The translations under genes and the position numbers were made by a program. From Macrosoma leucophasiata (taxonomy: Eukaryota; Arthropoda; Insecta; Lepidoptera; Hedylidae), in NCBI GenBank assembly GCA_036365455.1, contig JAWQUS010000010.1:19268501-19332500 (forward strand): a DNA stretch of 64,000 nt, given 5' to 3'. The notes beneath the pieces were generated by a model that saw only the letters and a list, made by a program, of their open reading frames with translations, did not search any database and had not been told where the DNA came from. Shown piece after piece: positions 12,078-23,675 of the stretch. Every line of letters starts with the position of its first letter. Position 1 is the first letter of the stretch.

Positions 12078-12224
12078 AAGCCTGTGTTGCACCACGATAT
12101 TTGTTAAAGTTAAAATTATTGTAACATTGCATCCTTCTCTAACTTTAACAGATTTCCTTAAGTTAGAGAAGGCGGTGCAATTTTAACAATAACTTTAACA
12201 ATTATCTGGTGCAACCCAGGCTTA
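12078..12224. mobile_element. fold-back MITE (rep-G), copy 1
   Basis: Almost entirely palindromic: AAGCCTGTGTTGCACCA on the left, TGGTGCAACCCAGGCTTA on the right, with a second inverted pair (CTTCTCTAACTTTAACAG / AAGTTAGAGAAGG) in the middle. Two further copies are at 12262-12416 and 55202-55350. Non-coding; target duplication not clear. Confidence 0.8.
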
Positions 12225-12261
12225 CAATAGTGTTGTGCGTCATTTATTAAGATTTGACTCT

Positions 12262-12416
12262 TAGCCTGGGTTGCACCACGGTATTTGTTCAAGTTAAAGT
12301 TATTGTAACATTTCACATACTTCTCTAACTTTAACAGATTTCTTTAAGTTAGAGAAGGATGTGAAATCTTACAATAACTTTAACTTTAACGAACATCTTG
12401 GTGCAACCCAGGCTTA
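12262..12416. mobile_element. fold-back MITE (rep-G), copy 2
   Basis: TAGCCTGGGTTGCACCAC on the left and GGTGCAACCCAGGCTTA on the right enclose CATACTTCTCTAACTTTAAC and its inverted partner. It lies only 37 bp from copy 1 and is the better-conserved of the two. Confidence 0.85.
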
Positions 12417-13572
12417 GATAAGATTATTTCGAAGTTATACGTACTCCATATGGTCACTGTTAACATTATGTGACGAATATTCTGCCATATTATTAGTGTT
12501 GATTTTAAAGAGAAACCACGGAGGCATGCATTTGCGAACCAGACGGTGTCTGTCGCTCAGTGCATTCCATAGTGAACTTTATTCGGTTGTTATACAAGTT
12601 ATGTGTAATGCAAAATTGTGTATTACTATAATCATGATTGTAAACCGTAGTTCCTGTGTCATTGTTTCCCGACAAAACCCTGCGGTTGATTATTTGATAT
12701 GATAAAGGTTAGTGTCGAATTTATACTTGCGTGTAGATTTTCGGCGATTGTCCCCATTGTGGTGTTCATAATTATGCGCATTTTATTATTAATTTCAGAC
12801 TTAATTAATGTTTATGAACCTATAACGCTGTAAATCGATACGTGGCCTGACAACTTTCATAATGAATTAGTTGCTGAAAGTTCTACTTTCTCCTTTATCT
12901 ATCGAATAGTACTTTCACATCGTGCAAAAGGATTTCAGTGTTTTGTTGTACAGCAACAAACAATGTGAGTGTTAGTTTTGATTTCGTCGGTGTTTTTAAC
13001 ATTTTTAGGTCACGCATGAGGTTGTCACGTATTAATTTTGCTAGTTAAAGTTTTATGATCTTATATATCACCTTGAGTATTCACCTGTGCGTGTACTTGA
13101 TCTATGACATCATAATATTAACGTGGATATGTGGATAACATCCATATAAATAAGGCTTTACAGTGTGGAAATAAAATAGGGCTATATTTAAACGATTTAG
13201 ATAACATGCTTTAGAAGCAAACATTTGAGCTCATGTAATGCTAAATTTGTTGGGTAAAGTGATACATTAGTTTTTAGCTATATGTTTAATATTAAAAGCA
13301 AGAAATTAACTTAATAAATTATAGCCTCCGTTCCGCAGCGGTCACTATAAGCTTGAAGATCTACATAGGTTTCATCAGCGAAAGTTAGTGATATTGGATT
13401 TATCCAATTGTTTTGACTCTTAAGTCTTTATTCCTCTCCGATATTTCTAAATAGGTATGGTTAGCAGAATTATTCTATATTTACAGAGGTACAACGCACG
13501 GATGCACCTCTGTCTACTTTTTGTAAATACAGACATAATATAATATATACATAATATAATACATAATACTTT
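12417..13572. other. no feature recognised
   Basis: AT-rich. The frame at 12496-12702 has no domain and no coding context. Confidence 0.45.
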
Positions 13573-13866
13573 AACTGGTAGTAGAGCTCCAGTGACGGAG
13601 CTCGCGGGCGTAGGCACCACCGCATTACCTAATATACTTGCCGCTAAATGGTAGTGTTCAACACTATCGTGTTCCGGTCAGGTGTTATGTACGGCCCTGT
13701 AATTTCCGGCACAGAGGCATAAGACCTTAGGCCTCAGGAGTGGTAACGCATCTGCATTTTGACCTTGGTCTTTGTGTGGGTGTCTATAGGCTACAGTCAT
13801 CACTTAACATCAATGTGAACTGCATGCTTGTTTACCAATTATATTAAATAAAAAAAATAAAAAAAT
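13573..13866 (+). mobile_element. rep-A, full-length young copy (A1)
   Basis: Complete from ACTGGTAGTAGAGCTCCAG through CGCGGGCGTAGGCACCACC, CTTGCCGCTAAATGGTAG, CCTGTAATTTCCGGCACAG and ACTGCATGCTTGTTTACC to an A-rich tail (AAATAAAAAAAATAAAAAAA). Close to the consensus of other young copies, so probably a recent insertion. Confidence 0.9.
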
Positions 13867-14464
13867 GACCTCACGCCCGTTCAACATCATAAGTTGGTAC
13901 ATACCATAAGTTGAAACGCGTAATTTGGCTTCGTCTTAATTACTATGTAACGAGGCCAATCACGTTAAAAAACATTACAAATTGAGTACTTAAATGACTT
14001 AATCGAATCTGTATTCCGTAGCGAAGAACAGTACGCAACCCGTTTAGAAAAAGGGTTATCGTTAACATGGTTGCACTCAGTCATTGCATTACGTGCTATC
14101 GGCAAACCGGACACGTATTATTTTAACACGCCGTGTAATAAAGTTTCTAGTCTGATGGAGAAAGTGTTCCGGTGAATATTCTTCAGCCTTGATATAATTT
14201 CGATGAGATGAGTTACGTAAACTTGGGATTTAATTATCTTAGCGGCTATTTGTTATGTTGTGTAATTGTCGCTATATTGGTCGACATCTTCAAGGTCGCA
14301 TTTTACTATGGCGTGTATCAGTACGCCTCTTTTAAGCACAGAGTAGGCAAATACGTGGGTACACATATCCATACTTCATCTGTGTTATTATTTTCCGAAC
14401 GTCTTCTTTGAGTAATCCGATTTCCAAGACATGGCTGTCCTATCAATCTCAATTTTATTTCGTA
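13867..14464. other. no feature recognised
   Basis: Includes a 67-codon frame at 14208-14411, AT-rich and without a domain; not annotated as a gene. Confidence 0.45.
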
Positions 14465-14790
14465 CTAGCTGTGCCCGCGACTTCGTCCGCCTGAGAATTC
14501 ATGATTGTTCAGAAATTGTTCAGATACTGAACAATCCATCAAAAGTATCCTAAGTTACTCCTTATTACGTACATAAGCTATCTGCCAGTGAAAGTCCCGT
14601 CAAAATCGGTCCCGCCGATCCCGAGATTAGCTATTGAACAAACAGACAGACAGACAGACAGACAAATATGGTAAAAAAAATTGTTTTGGTATATGTACCG
14701 TGTATACATACATATGCATTTAGTTAAAAGCGGTTATTTTTATATTACAAACAGACACTCCAATTTTATTAATTTGTATAGATGTCTTTG
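14465..14790 (+). mobile_element. RTE-like retroposon 3' end with (CAGA)n
   Basis: Opens with ACTAGCTGTGCCCGCGACTT and CGTCCGCCTGAG, a motif typical of RTE-type 3' regions, followed by GTCAAAATCGGTCCCGCCGA, a (CAGA)n microsatellite at 14640-14665 and an ATTTGTATAGATG end. No coding part is visible. Family assignment from memory. Confidence 0.65.
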
Positions 14791-14807
14791 TGCTACAGTT
14801 TATTGGC

Positions 14808-14829
14808 GTTTCGCGGCTAACCGCGAAAC
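14808..14829. repeat. short perfect hairpin
   Basis: GTTTCGCGG and CCGCGAAAC form a 9-bp stem with a CTAA loop just after the RTE-like end. No T run follows, so it is not a terminator-like signal. Confidence 0.5.
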
Positions 14830-14967
14830 CGCTCGAAATGTATTGAAATCAGCCAAAACAACTGCGAGAGCGGTCGCTTGTATTTTTTCCTAAGTTACAA
14901 ATCCTCTAGAAAATCGTTGGTACAAAGCCCTGTATATCCTCAGTGTTATTCAAAATTTATGACAAAT

Positions 14968-15213
14968 TAAACGTAACGCCCGTATTCCCTGAAGGGGTTG
15001 GTAGGGGTAAATGGATGCATTCAAGTTACATGCGAATTTCGCTAGTTACGTTTTGCTTATGTAATAGGTGGCGAGCCTATTGACAATTCTATATTAACAG
15101 GGCAAGTTTCAGAAAAGAATTTACCGGCCGAGTCGGGGATCGAACTCAGGACGACCGCGTAACGTAAAGTAGGTACCTAGTGGCCTGCTTCCACTAGACT
15201 GCTTAGCCAGTTT
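14968..15213 (-). mobile_element. rep-B tRNA-derived SINE, diverged copy
   Basis: On the minus strand the tRNA-like head lies at 15213 to about 15125 (GCAGTCTAGTGGAAGCAGG, GAGTTCGATCCCCGACTCGG) and the body ends in a decayed CCCTTCAGGGAATACGGGCG. The order matches the copies at 16685-16998, 27214-27538 and 51151-51468, with many substitutions and a shortened middle. Confidence 0.7.
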
Positions 15214-16684
15214 ATGACAGATTATGTAGACAGTAGAATTACAAACGCACACATTTAATGTAGGTCTTTACTTACCTACTCTTACGTCAGTGAATGTTTA
15301 AATGCATAAAATCAGATTTCTGGCTACATTACTATTATTACTATTGCTGTATAATTTTAACGAAGTTAATTAACATGTAACTTACATATTAATTAACTTT
15401 AACATTGTATGTCCTTTACTACTCTATCTACTACTACGAAAATGTAGGTATCTATCTACCTACGTACACCATATTCAAGTACCTACTTCAAGACGTAGGA
15501 CTTGAAGTAATAGTGAATTCATTTCGGGAATAATACTTACTTACTAGGTATTATTTATTACCTATGGACACAAGCATTATTATGAGTATATTAAACTATC
15601 TGACCCGGCAAACGTAATTCTGCACTAAACACCATTACCTCACAATTTAAAAAAAATCAAGCGTCCCTTCTCTCATCATCGCTTTAACGATGTAGTAAGA
15701 AACGCATTTGAATTAATTTTTTTTTTCATGTTGATATTTTTTTTGCGAATACTTCTAAGTTTATAATAATTTAGTTTTGGACTAAATAGCTTTCCAATTA
15801 CAGCATTGAAGTAAGATAGAATAGATAGGTATTAACTAGAAATGCCCGCATATAGTACATGGGTACGTACGTACGTTATTTGACATTTATTCTATGTGGT
15901 GAAAATCATGACTATGCATGGATGCATGTATATGCTCTGCTTACCTCTTCGGGGTAATATAGATTTATGGCGCTCATAGTATTCGTGGAATCACCTGTTG
16001 TTAATTGGTAATTATGTAGAGTTGTAGAGCAATGAACACTTTCCAATTTAATTTCTAATTATCTAGAAATACCTACCTAATGAATGTTAAGTGACATTAG
16101 TCACAAAGATAAATGTCTAAAATGTTAGAATTAGCTAAATAAAACATAATTGTTTCCTTTGACTCAAATTATTTAGTAATGGGCAAGTAGAATACCTATT
16201 CTTTACCTGCATTATAAATTTATTTTTAAAATTTCGTCAACAAGACTTAGGAATATCTGCCGATGACACAAGTATTACACAGAAGATATCACTTTATCAA
16301 AGGAGATAAGATATCTGGTGAGATGTTCGGCAAAAGTTACGATAGTAAGCAGAGATCGATTACAGTTTTTGTCAGAGAATTGGCTTCCGTTAATTCTTTA
16401 ATTACCGTGAGAAATCGTGATATTGACGATTTAAAATAACTGTTAACTACACTTTTGTTTAAAAATTGTTTACTTGCATCCGGTTAGTGAAGTATTCAAG
16501 TAACTAGCAATATTTTTTTGTAAAAGGATGGAAAGTCGAAAGCCGATCTTCGGCAAAAAAATCTCTTTTGCCGTGGTTATTTTATATACATAATATATAC
16601 ATAGTTATGTTATGTACAGGAATAGACTCCTAGCGATTACATTATAGGTGTTATATAATTGTTGCGATAGTTATTATATTGTTT
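15214..16684. other. long stretch without a gene
   Basis: Only a short rep-R 5' piece (CTATCTGACCCGGCAAACGT near 15597) is recognised. The rest is AT-rich without a supportable feature. Confidence 0.45.
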
Positions 16685-16998
16685 AACGTAACTTCACGCC
16701 TGTAATCCCCGAAGGGGTAGGCAGAGGTAAATGCATGCATTCAAGCATACATGCAAACACCCACGATTCGCCGGTTACGTTTTGGCCCATGTAACAGGTG
16801 GCGAGCCTGTTGACATCTCCGGGCACATTACCAAACTTTGAGGTACTGGGAAATTTCCAGAAAATGGAAAAATCCCAATAGAACCAGAGATAAAGGCTTT
16901 TTCACCATTATCTCTGATAACCCCCTCCCCGGGAATCGAACCCAGGACCTCAGCGTAGTAGTAGTGGCCTGCTACCACTAGGCTACCGAGGCAGTTAA
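16685..16998 (-). mobile_element. rep-B tRNA-derived SINE, full length
   Basis: On the minus strand it starts at 16998 with a tRNA-like head: CTCGGTAGCCTAGTGGTAGC (A box in a D-arm-like context) and CCTGGGTTCGATTCCCGGG (B box in a T-arm-like context). A 230-bp body follows, ending CCCCTTCGGGGATTACAGG and GAAGTTACGTT. Pol III boxes about 35 bp apart support a tRNA-derived SINE. The minus-strand frame at 16775-17020 is this SINE, not a gene. Confidence 0.85.
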
Positions 16999-17690
16999 CT
17001 TGTATATTGTTTAATTTCATATTTACTTGAATTCTGATCCATACTATTCCAGAATCTTTGCCTATTCAGTGACAAAATTTATATGATGAAACAAAGATTT
17101 ATTAGGTATATTGTTAAGCACCTTTACATATTTCTTTCTATTATATACAAAGTACCTATTATATGTTGTGTAAAGTATTATTGTATGAAGAAAATAGTAA
17201 CGTAAGTTACTATTCTGATGCCCATTGTAGGTACAAAGTTATGTCCCAAAACATTTCATTTGACGCAACATGAAGAAGAACAATCAACAAAACAACAACA
17301 ATTGATTCAATACCTATTGTAATGATCTGCTGTAATCTTATTTCGTCATTACATAACTTATACAGTAGAAGTTATTTAATGCTTACAATTCTGAGTACCT
17401 CATACATACGTTTAAAATAGTAAAAAGTGTATTGTCCCAAATCAAAACTCATTTAGCGGTTAAAAATATGGTAAAAATCGTTGAAATATTTGAAATTGTA
17501 GTTTATTGACCATTATAATATAGAACTAGTGTTAAAACAAAAAAAACAGTCACAGTATCTAAGCCAAAAAAAAATGTAATCGTCCACCAAAACACTTATT
17601 AACATAAGTGGTTATCAAAACAAACAAAAAACGTAACGTAACAATACGCAATTATGGAAATTTTACATTTCATCTCACTTGAATAATTTA
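16999..17690. other. no feature recognised
   Basis: AT-rich sequence with several A runs. No open frame with a domain. Confidence 0.45.
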
Positions 17691-17696
17691 AACCAT

Positions 17697-17935
17697 ACCT
17701 TTAGAATCATCCTGAAAATCCACGAATATTAATTAACTTTATTTGAATTACTGTCACTTTTCACAAGTCACATACGTTATGTAGAGTTGTGCGCGGGAGG
17801 TTATCGCGCGGCGGCGGCGCGTCTGACCATGTCTGTCAGGCTGCGCGGGCGCATGCATCACGTGCGAGTGGCGCTGGCGTGCCGGCTCGCTGTGGCTGAC
17901 GACGGAACTAACGGCGCTTTTCATGCTCTACCGAC
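17697..17935 (-). promoter_or_regulatory. CpG-rich patch; weak candidate promoter / first exon
   Basis: 17785-17935 is strikingly GC- and CpG-rich (GCGCGCGGCGGCGGCGCG and similar) within DNA that is otherwise about two-thirds AT, and no repeat here explains it. On the minus strand the patch leads into TTCTAAAGGTATGG, a good splice-donor match with the intron starting at 17698. This could be the start and first non-coding exon of a minus-strand gene continuing to the left. There is no protein evidence and the plus strand cannot be excluded. Confidence 0.25.
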
Positions 17936-18593
17936 TCTACATAGATAATAATTTGTTAATGTTGAATCTATTGCTTTACACCTTGTATACTAAGATATTT
18001 CTACGCAGATTTTTGTGTGATTATAAAATAAATTATAACATGCAACTAATACGATCAATGTACGTTAAACTCTAACAACTGACTGAGCGACACAGAGGCA
18101 TACAACGCAAAATACTGGTAACGGAACTACTGGTCGTAGATGTCTAACTGGAATTTGCAATACAATATGTATTGGGGTATCTTTGGGGTGCGTACAGGCA
18201 CTTAAAGAGGATTTTCCGAAATTCCTCCGGGAACAAGATGTGCTTATGAAATCGTGGGAAAAGCTAGTTAGATTTTATGTCAATTTATAATTAAATTGCC
18301 TAAAAAAACTTGCAGTTCTGAAGCAAATAGACATGTTCACAAAAATCAAAACCCTTAATGGAGATTAGATGCTACTCTTGAATTCTAAGTTTTTTTGGCA
18401 ATGTGCTGGAATTGACAGTACCATAGATAATAAATATCTACTGTAGCGTCAAAATGTATTTTGTTTGAGCCAGTAATTTGTTTCTTTATGTGGAATGATA
18501 AATTCAAAAGTTTTACCGTAAGCAGTATTGAGCAGATTTTTTTCGGTAGGTACTAAGTAGGTATATAAAAAAATCGAGACAGTATCATACACT
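17936..18593. other. no feature recognised
   Basis: No supportable gene or repeat. Confidence 0.45.
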
Positions 18594-18678
18594 TACGTAT
18601 AAACTTTTTTACTTGATTATAACCTCAAAATTAGTACGTACGTATAAATTTTTTACTTGATTATAACCTCAAAATTAG
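18594..18678. repeat. tandem duplication, about 41-bp unit, two copies
   Basis: TACGTATAAACTTTTTTACT followed by TGATTATAACCTCAAAATTA occurs at 18594-18634 and again at 18639-18678 with one base substituted and one lost. A simple local duplication. Confidence 0.85.
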
Positions 18679-20669
18679 ATTTGTTATCATTTTTATACTT
18701 TTCAACGAGGCCCGCTGAAATTCAAATATTCTATGGGAATCTCCGAGTGATAGCAAATATAGGAGGTATTTTTTCTGTACTATAGATTTTAAGGCGATCA
18801 ATGTAATGGACGTAGAACAATGTTTTTTTGCATGTGTGCTAACAGAAACACTAGATTTTGTAATAGGCGTCGAGGCAGCGTTTAGTCAAATATGCCCCTA
18901 TTTGTAGCTTGCTCACTATTGATACAACGGAACAGAGCGAACGGGAACAAACAGCCCTCGTTACGTTCAAAGAATTGGGAGTTGGCCGAATAATAATCGT
19001 TTTATTGTTTAGTATCCTTTACAAGACCGATCCAGCGAGCCGTGCTCTAAAATGCATAAATACCCGCATATATTTTATTTGTATGTTCCTAACTAAATTT
19101 TAATGTTTTTCAGTCTTGTTTCATGTTAATGTGGCTCTGTAACGAGTGTGTTAACAATTTTTTTTCCTAATATATTGATAGATAGATAGAGGTTTGACTT
19201 AATTTTAATTACATAACTTTTAAATATAATGTTATCAACATCATGAAACTTGCTCATTTCTGGTAGAGATGCAAAAGATTTTAGGTTTTAGTGGTAACGC
19301 ATGTGTATTGAGTCATTTGTGTAAAGATGTCTTAATATTATATTATGACCAGGTACCACGTGCTAAATAATTTTCAGGAATTTTTCACCCGGGAGTTGAA
19401 TGTTGGCATAGGTGAACTATCTGCGTCCGCATGACCACATGGCTACCTTATGCAGCGCTAGTATATACTACATTTGATTTTTTCATTTTCATTTTGGATA
19501 AACGGAGAGTTCCCTGATTAAGTTTTTATGTGCCTACTATTGTGATGAGTATGAAGATCCTCCAGTTACATATGACTTGAGTCTCCTTTTTGTTTTAAGT
19601 AGTAATTTACTTGTTTTCTTTTAAAAACCTCTCCTCCCTCATTTATATGAGATGAGATGAGATTCAAACCAGAAATCCAGAAGAGTTAGGACTAATTTAA
19701 AACAAGGTGAAGAACTACAGCATTAGCAGGAGAGGCGTAGTATTTTATACTTTACAACTCTATACCTATTGTGATTTTAGAAACTCAAGACAGGTCTAGG
19801 TTTAATCGAAGTTTCTAGCTACGCAAACATTTGCCTCGAGCGTAGATCGATGAGCTCGTACACATGGTGGTTCATATACTTAACAACCCAACAGATTTAT
19901 CTACTAGACATGGCTGGCGGTCAGATCTGTTAATGTGTGAGATGAAGTAGGATATAGCTTCGCAAAATTTCGTCTCTAAATTCAGGTTCCCATTGCGAAA
20001 GGGTAATGAGCAAGTAATGACTCGGCGGAAAAGACTTCTAATTGCAAATATCTAGTAATTTTCTCGTTGGAAGAGTTTTTTACGAGGAAAGATTTTTACA
20101 TTTTCACTGCCAAAACCATCAATTGAGCTAAATGAGAAATAAAATGCTATAAATAGACATTTTAAAAGGGCGAGTTCAATAGGGAGTAAGTCTTGTTGCA
20201 TTATAACGTCGAACGTGCGAAACTAGCATTATTCCACACGCAGACATGATATTGAGGTATATGCCTGAGGTATTTTTTACACTTTGATAGAAGCGACTGA
20301 AAGCGGGGCTTTGGTTTTTCGTGCGTTTATGATAGAGCCCTGGAGCGACGCTGGGAAGTAAAAAAAAAGTGAAAGGAAATAGTAACTACTAACCTGTTAA
20401 GAGGACATTGAGGAAGCTTGAGTTTTGAAAAGACATGAAAGAATAAAGCCTTCTTTTAGTTTCAAAATGACAATGAATGTAATTTTAAAACATTTTTACT
20501 TCTGTATTGTATTGCATGTTATCTAAGAGATATGATTCTCTGCAGACTCCAAGCAACAATACTCAGTGGCCAAGCCAAGGTTATTCCAAGGTTGGTCCAA
20601 AATTCAAGCATAGAAGTCGTGACCATCTAGAGCAAAAAGTCGAGGTTTTTACAATGTTTTACACAGTTT
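18679..20669. other. long stretch without a gene
   Basis: No domain-bearing frame is seen. A block at 19388-19450 (CACCCGGGAGTTGAATG...CATGACCACATGGCTACC) loosely resembles a minus-strand tRNA-like SINE head but is too decayed to call. Confidence 0.4.
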
Positions 20670-20676
20670 ATAATAA

Positions 20677-22755
20677 CAGGGAATGGAATGTTACATTCCG
20701 TACTCTGTGGTATCCATTGGCGGACAGTACCAGCCCTGGTTCGATAAGTCCTGTGCTGTGGCTTCTACTCACAAGCAGGAGGCTTACAGAACCTGGACTG
20801 TGGCTCACGCTTGTAAGGATCCTAATGCCTCCGACCTTAAGAGAGCACTCAAAGCTGCATCCAGGTCCACAAAGCGGCGCATGGCCAAAGCGAAGTCCAA
20901 GGACATCGGTAGAGTTGGCAAGAAACTAATGAGGCACCCTTCCCGGGAGCCGTGCCTATTGGTCTCTTGCCAAAGCTAACGAAGGGAATTTTTGTCGGTC
21001 ATCTTTCCCACCACTGCGTAAAATTGACGATAGCCTGGCCCACACGGCAAAAGAGAAAGCTGACCTTCTGGGCAGCCTCTTTGCCTCAAACTCGACTTTT
21101 GACGACATGGGTATCACAGCGCCTACCATCCCGCGCTGTGAAAGCTTTATGCCTGACGTCAAATTCACTCAGAAGAACGTCAGGCGAGCTCTTTTATCCC
21201 TTGACGTTAAGAAGTCGAGTGGCCCGGACTCCGTCCCTGCGGTGGTGTTGAAGATGTGCGCTCCCGAGCTGACCCCCGTACTAACGCGCCTGTTCTCGCT
21301 TTCCTACGATCAAAGAACCGTACCGTCTGCGTGGAAGACCGCCCTCGTGCACCCGATACCCAAAAAAGGGGATCGTAGTGACCCGGCCAATTATAGGCCC
21401 ATAGAAATAACCTCCCTACTCTGCAAAGTCATGGAGCGTGTGATCAATACTCAACTGCTGCAGTATCTAGAGGATCATCAGCTGATCAGTGACCGCCAAT
21501 ATGAATTTCGTCATGGCAGATCTGCTGGTGATCTTCTAGTATATTTCACGCACCATTGGTCTCACGCCTTGGACAAGAGTGGGGAGGCATTGGCTGTAAG
21601 CTTGGACATTGCTAAGGCCTTTGACCGGGTCTGGCACAGGGCACTCCTTGCAAAACTTCCTTCCTACGGTCTTCCCGAGAGGCTATGCAACTGGACAGCC
21701 AGCTTTCTGTCTGAGCGTTATATACAAGTCTTAGTTGACGGTCACCGCTCAGACAGACTTCCTATCAACGCTGGTGTGCCGCAAGGCTCTGTGCTATCTC
21801 CCACGCTTTTTCTTCTGCATATCAATGAAATATTGGAGCAAAACTCCAATTTTCATTGTTATGCTGATGATAGTACGGGAGATGCACACTACACTAGCCG
21901 TGCAAATGCCTCTCGGAGACACTTATCGAGGAAAGCAGGACTAGACTTGTGTCTGAAATCGAGCACTCTCTGGAGCGGGTCTCGGATTGGGGTCGACTTA
22001 ATTTAGTACAGTTTAACCCCTCAAAGACTGTGCTGACAAGTCTGCGCGTTCACCGCAAAAAAAACTCCATTAATTGTAGCACCACAGTTCCAGGGCATTC
22101 CGCTCGCCGTTGATAAGAGTATCGGTATCCTGGGCGTTGACATATCGAACGAAGTGCAATTCGGGAGTCACATTGAGTGTGAGACCAAGTTGGCACCCAA
22201 AAAGTTGGGGGTGCTTAACAAAGCGAAGCAGTATTTCACATCGGGGCAGCTATTACAGCTTTATAAGGCTCAAGTGCGCCCCCATCTGGAATACTGCTCT
22301 CATTTGTGGGCGGGAGCCCCCAAAGACCAGCTTGGTCCACTTGACACCCTACAATAACGCGCCGTTCGTATTGTTAACGATCCAGGACTTACCGACAGGC
22401 TCGAACATCTGAGCCTGCGCAGAGACATTGGGAGTTTGTGCGTGTTGTACCGTCTCTACAATGGTGAGTGCTCTGCTGAACTGTTTGACATGGTGCCACC
22501 GTCTCTTTTTCTACACCGTACTACCCGCCGAAGCGAGAAGTTCCACCCACACCGACTGGACACCTGGCAGTGCTCAACGGTGCGGTTTTCACGTTCGTTC
22601 CTGCCCAGAACGTGTAAATTGTGGAACTTCCCTCTGAGGTGTTCCCTAGGTGCTACAATATGCGGTTCTTCAAAAATGGCGTCAAAAGAGTCCTTCAGGG
22701 CTGGCAGCGCGTTGGCAACTCCCCTGGTGTTGCAAATGTTTATAGGCGACGGTGA
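20677..22755 (+). pseudogene. reverse transcriptase (LINE ORF2) pseudogene
   Basis: Encoded remnants of a non-LTR retrotransposon polymerase that once copied its RNA into chromosomal DNA. In order: WFDKSC linker region (about 20738), AKEKADLLGSLFASNSTFDD, SSGPDSVPAVVLK (RT-0/1), VHPIPKKGDRSDPANYRPI, the catalytic aspartate block SLDIAKAFDRVWH (about 21601), GVPQGSVLSPTLF, the YADD active site at 21860-21871, then the C-terminal PKKLGVLNKAKQYF, QVRPHLEYCSHLWAGAP and the tail GVANVYRRR ending at TGA 22753. The frame changes near 20945, 21935, 22060 and 22625, and TAA at 22355-22357 interrupts it. It cannot make an enzyme. The longest intact piece is 21107-22006. Jockey/CR1-group assignment is by motif recognition. 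Confidence 0.85.
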
Positions 22756-22759
22756 CCAC

Positions 22760-22955
22760 TTTCCATCAGGTGGCTGGCTGGTGGTTGGCTCTGTAATTTC
22801 CGGCACAGAGTCATAACACCTTAGGCCTCAGGAGTGGTAACGCATTTGCATTTTGACCTTGGTCTTTGTGTGGGTGTCTATAGGCTGCAGTCATCACTTA
22901 ACATCAATGTGAAATGCATGCTTGTTTGCCACTTCAATTACATAAAAAAAAAAAG
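22760..22955 (+). mobile_element. rep-A, 5'-truncated, inside the LINE 3' UTR
   Basis: From about GGTGGTTGGCTCTGTAATTT onward it follows the young rep-A consensus to TTGCCACTTCAATTACAT and an A run. GTGGC occurs immediately before the insert (22768-22772) and after the A run, a possible short target duplication. Confidence 0.75.
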
Positions 22956-23370
22956 TGGCCCGTTTGCTTGTCTGAATAACAAATGGGGAGTTTTGGCGGG
23001 AACCTTGACGGAGGCGTATGGTGCTCTTATTTTATTTCATTTTCTTGGTGTATTTTTAAGTTATATTGAATAAAATTGGTGGCATTTTGTTTGATATAGG
23101 TTTATTACAGTGCCCGTGTATAGAGAAATAGAATAACAGTGCGAAAACACGACCTTTCAGGTTGCCTCCAAAACTTCAATGTAAATGTTCTGGTAAAGTA
23201 GCCATCGCTTTACTCGAATAACTTGACTGTAACTCACTTGACTGACATATATTATACTTGATACTTACTTATCATACTTGATGACTATATTATACTAACT
23301 TTTACGCTGCTTAAATATATACGAAATATCTTTTTAATTGACACTGGCAATATGCGTAATAGCGATGCCA

Positions 23371-23398
23371 TAATAAAAAAAAAAAAAAAAAAAAAAAT
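23371..23398. repeat. poly(A) tract
   Basis: An uninterrupted run of more than 20 A just ahead of a rep-R copy. No retroposon body is recognised directly before it. Confidence 0.7.
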
Positions 23399-23419
23399 AA
23401 CAAATGTATTTTTATTCTA

Positions 23420-23675
23420 AACTAGCTGACCCGGAAAACTTCGTATTGCCTCAGAATGAAATAATGTGTCAAATTTTTGATAGATACGGACTATTTGTAT
23501 GGGAAAATAAAATTGTGGTTTTTACTATTTCACTTCAATTCCATTATATTTTCTGACCTTTTAAACCTTCCCTGGACTTCCAAAAATAATTCAAAACCAA
23601 AATTAGCCAAATCAGTTTAGCCATTCTCGAGTTTTAGCGAGACTAACGAACAGCAATTGATTTTTATATATAGAT
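23420..23675 (+). mobile_element. RTE-like retroposon 3' end (rep-R), complete copy
   Basis: AACTAGCTGACCCGGAAAAC at the start, CCTTCCCTGGACTTCCAAA in the middle and TGATTTTTATATATAGATT at the end, colinear with 6596-6851. Non-coding. Confidence 0.75.

Larger units (their letters stand above)
20670..22978 (+). mobile_element. 5'-truncated non-LTR retrotransposon (jockey/CR1 group), with rep-A in its 3' UTR
   Basis: The unit holds the C-terminal part of an endonuclease/reverse transcriptase ORF (20677-22755), a short 3' UTR, and a rep-A fragment that splits that UTR. Homology begins at QGMECYIP (20677), so the endonuclease domain is missing, a normal 5' truncation. After the rep-A tail the sequence resumes with GTGGCCCGTTTGCTTGTC, which from memory continues the usual 3' UTR of this lineage. 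The right boundary near 22978 is approximate. Confidence 0.75.

Noticed and set aside
20670..22978. LINE as the rep-A partner sharing its 3' tail
   Set aside because: The flanking GTGGC repeat and the resumption of LINE-like UTR after the A run favour a nested rep-A insertion.
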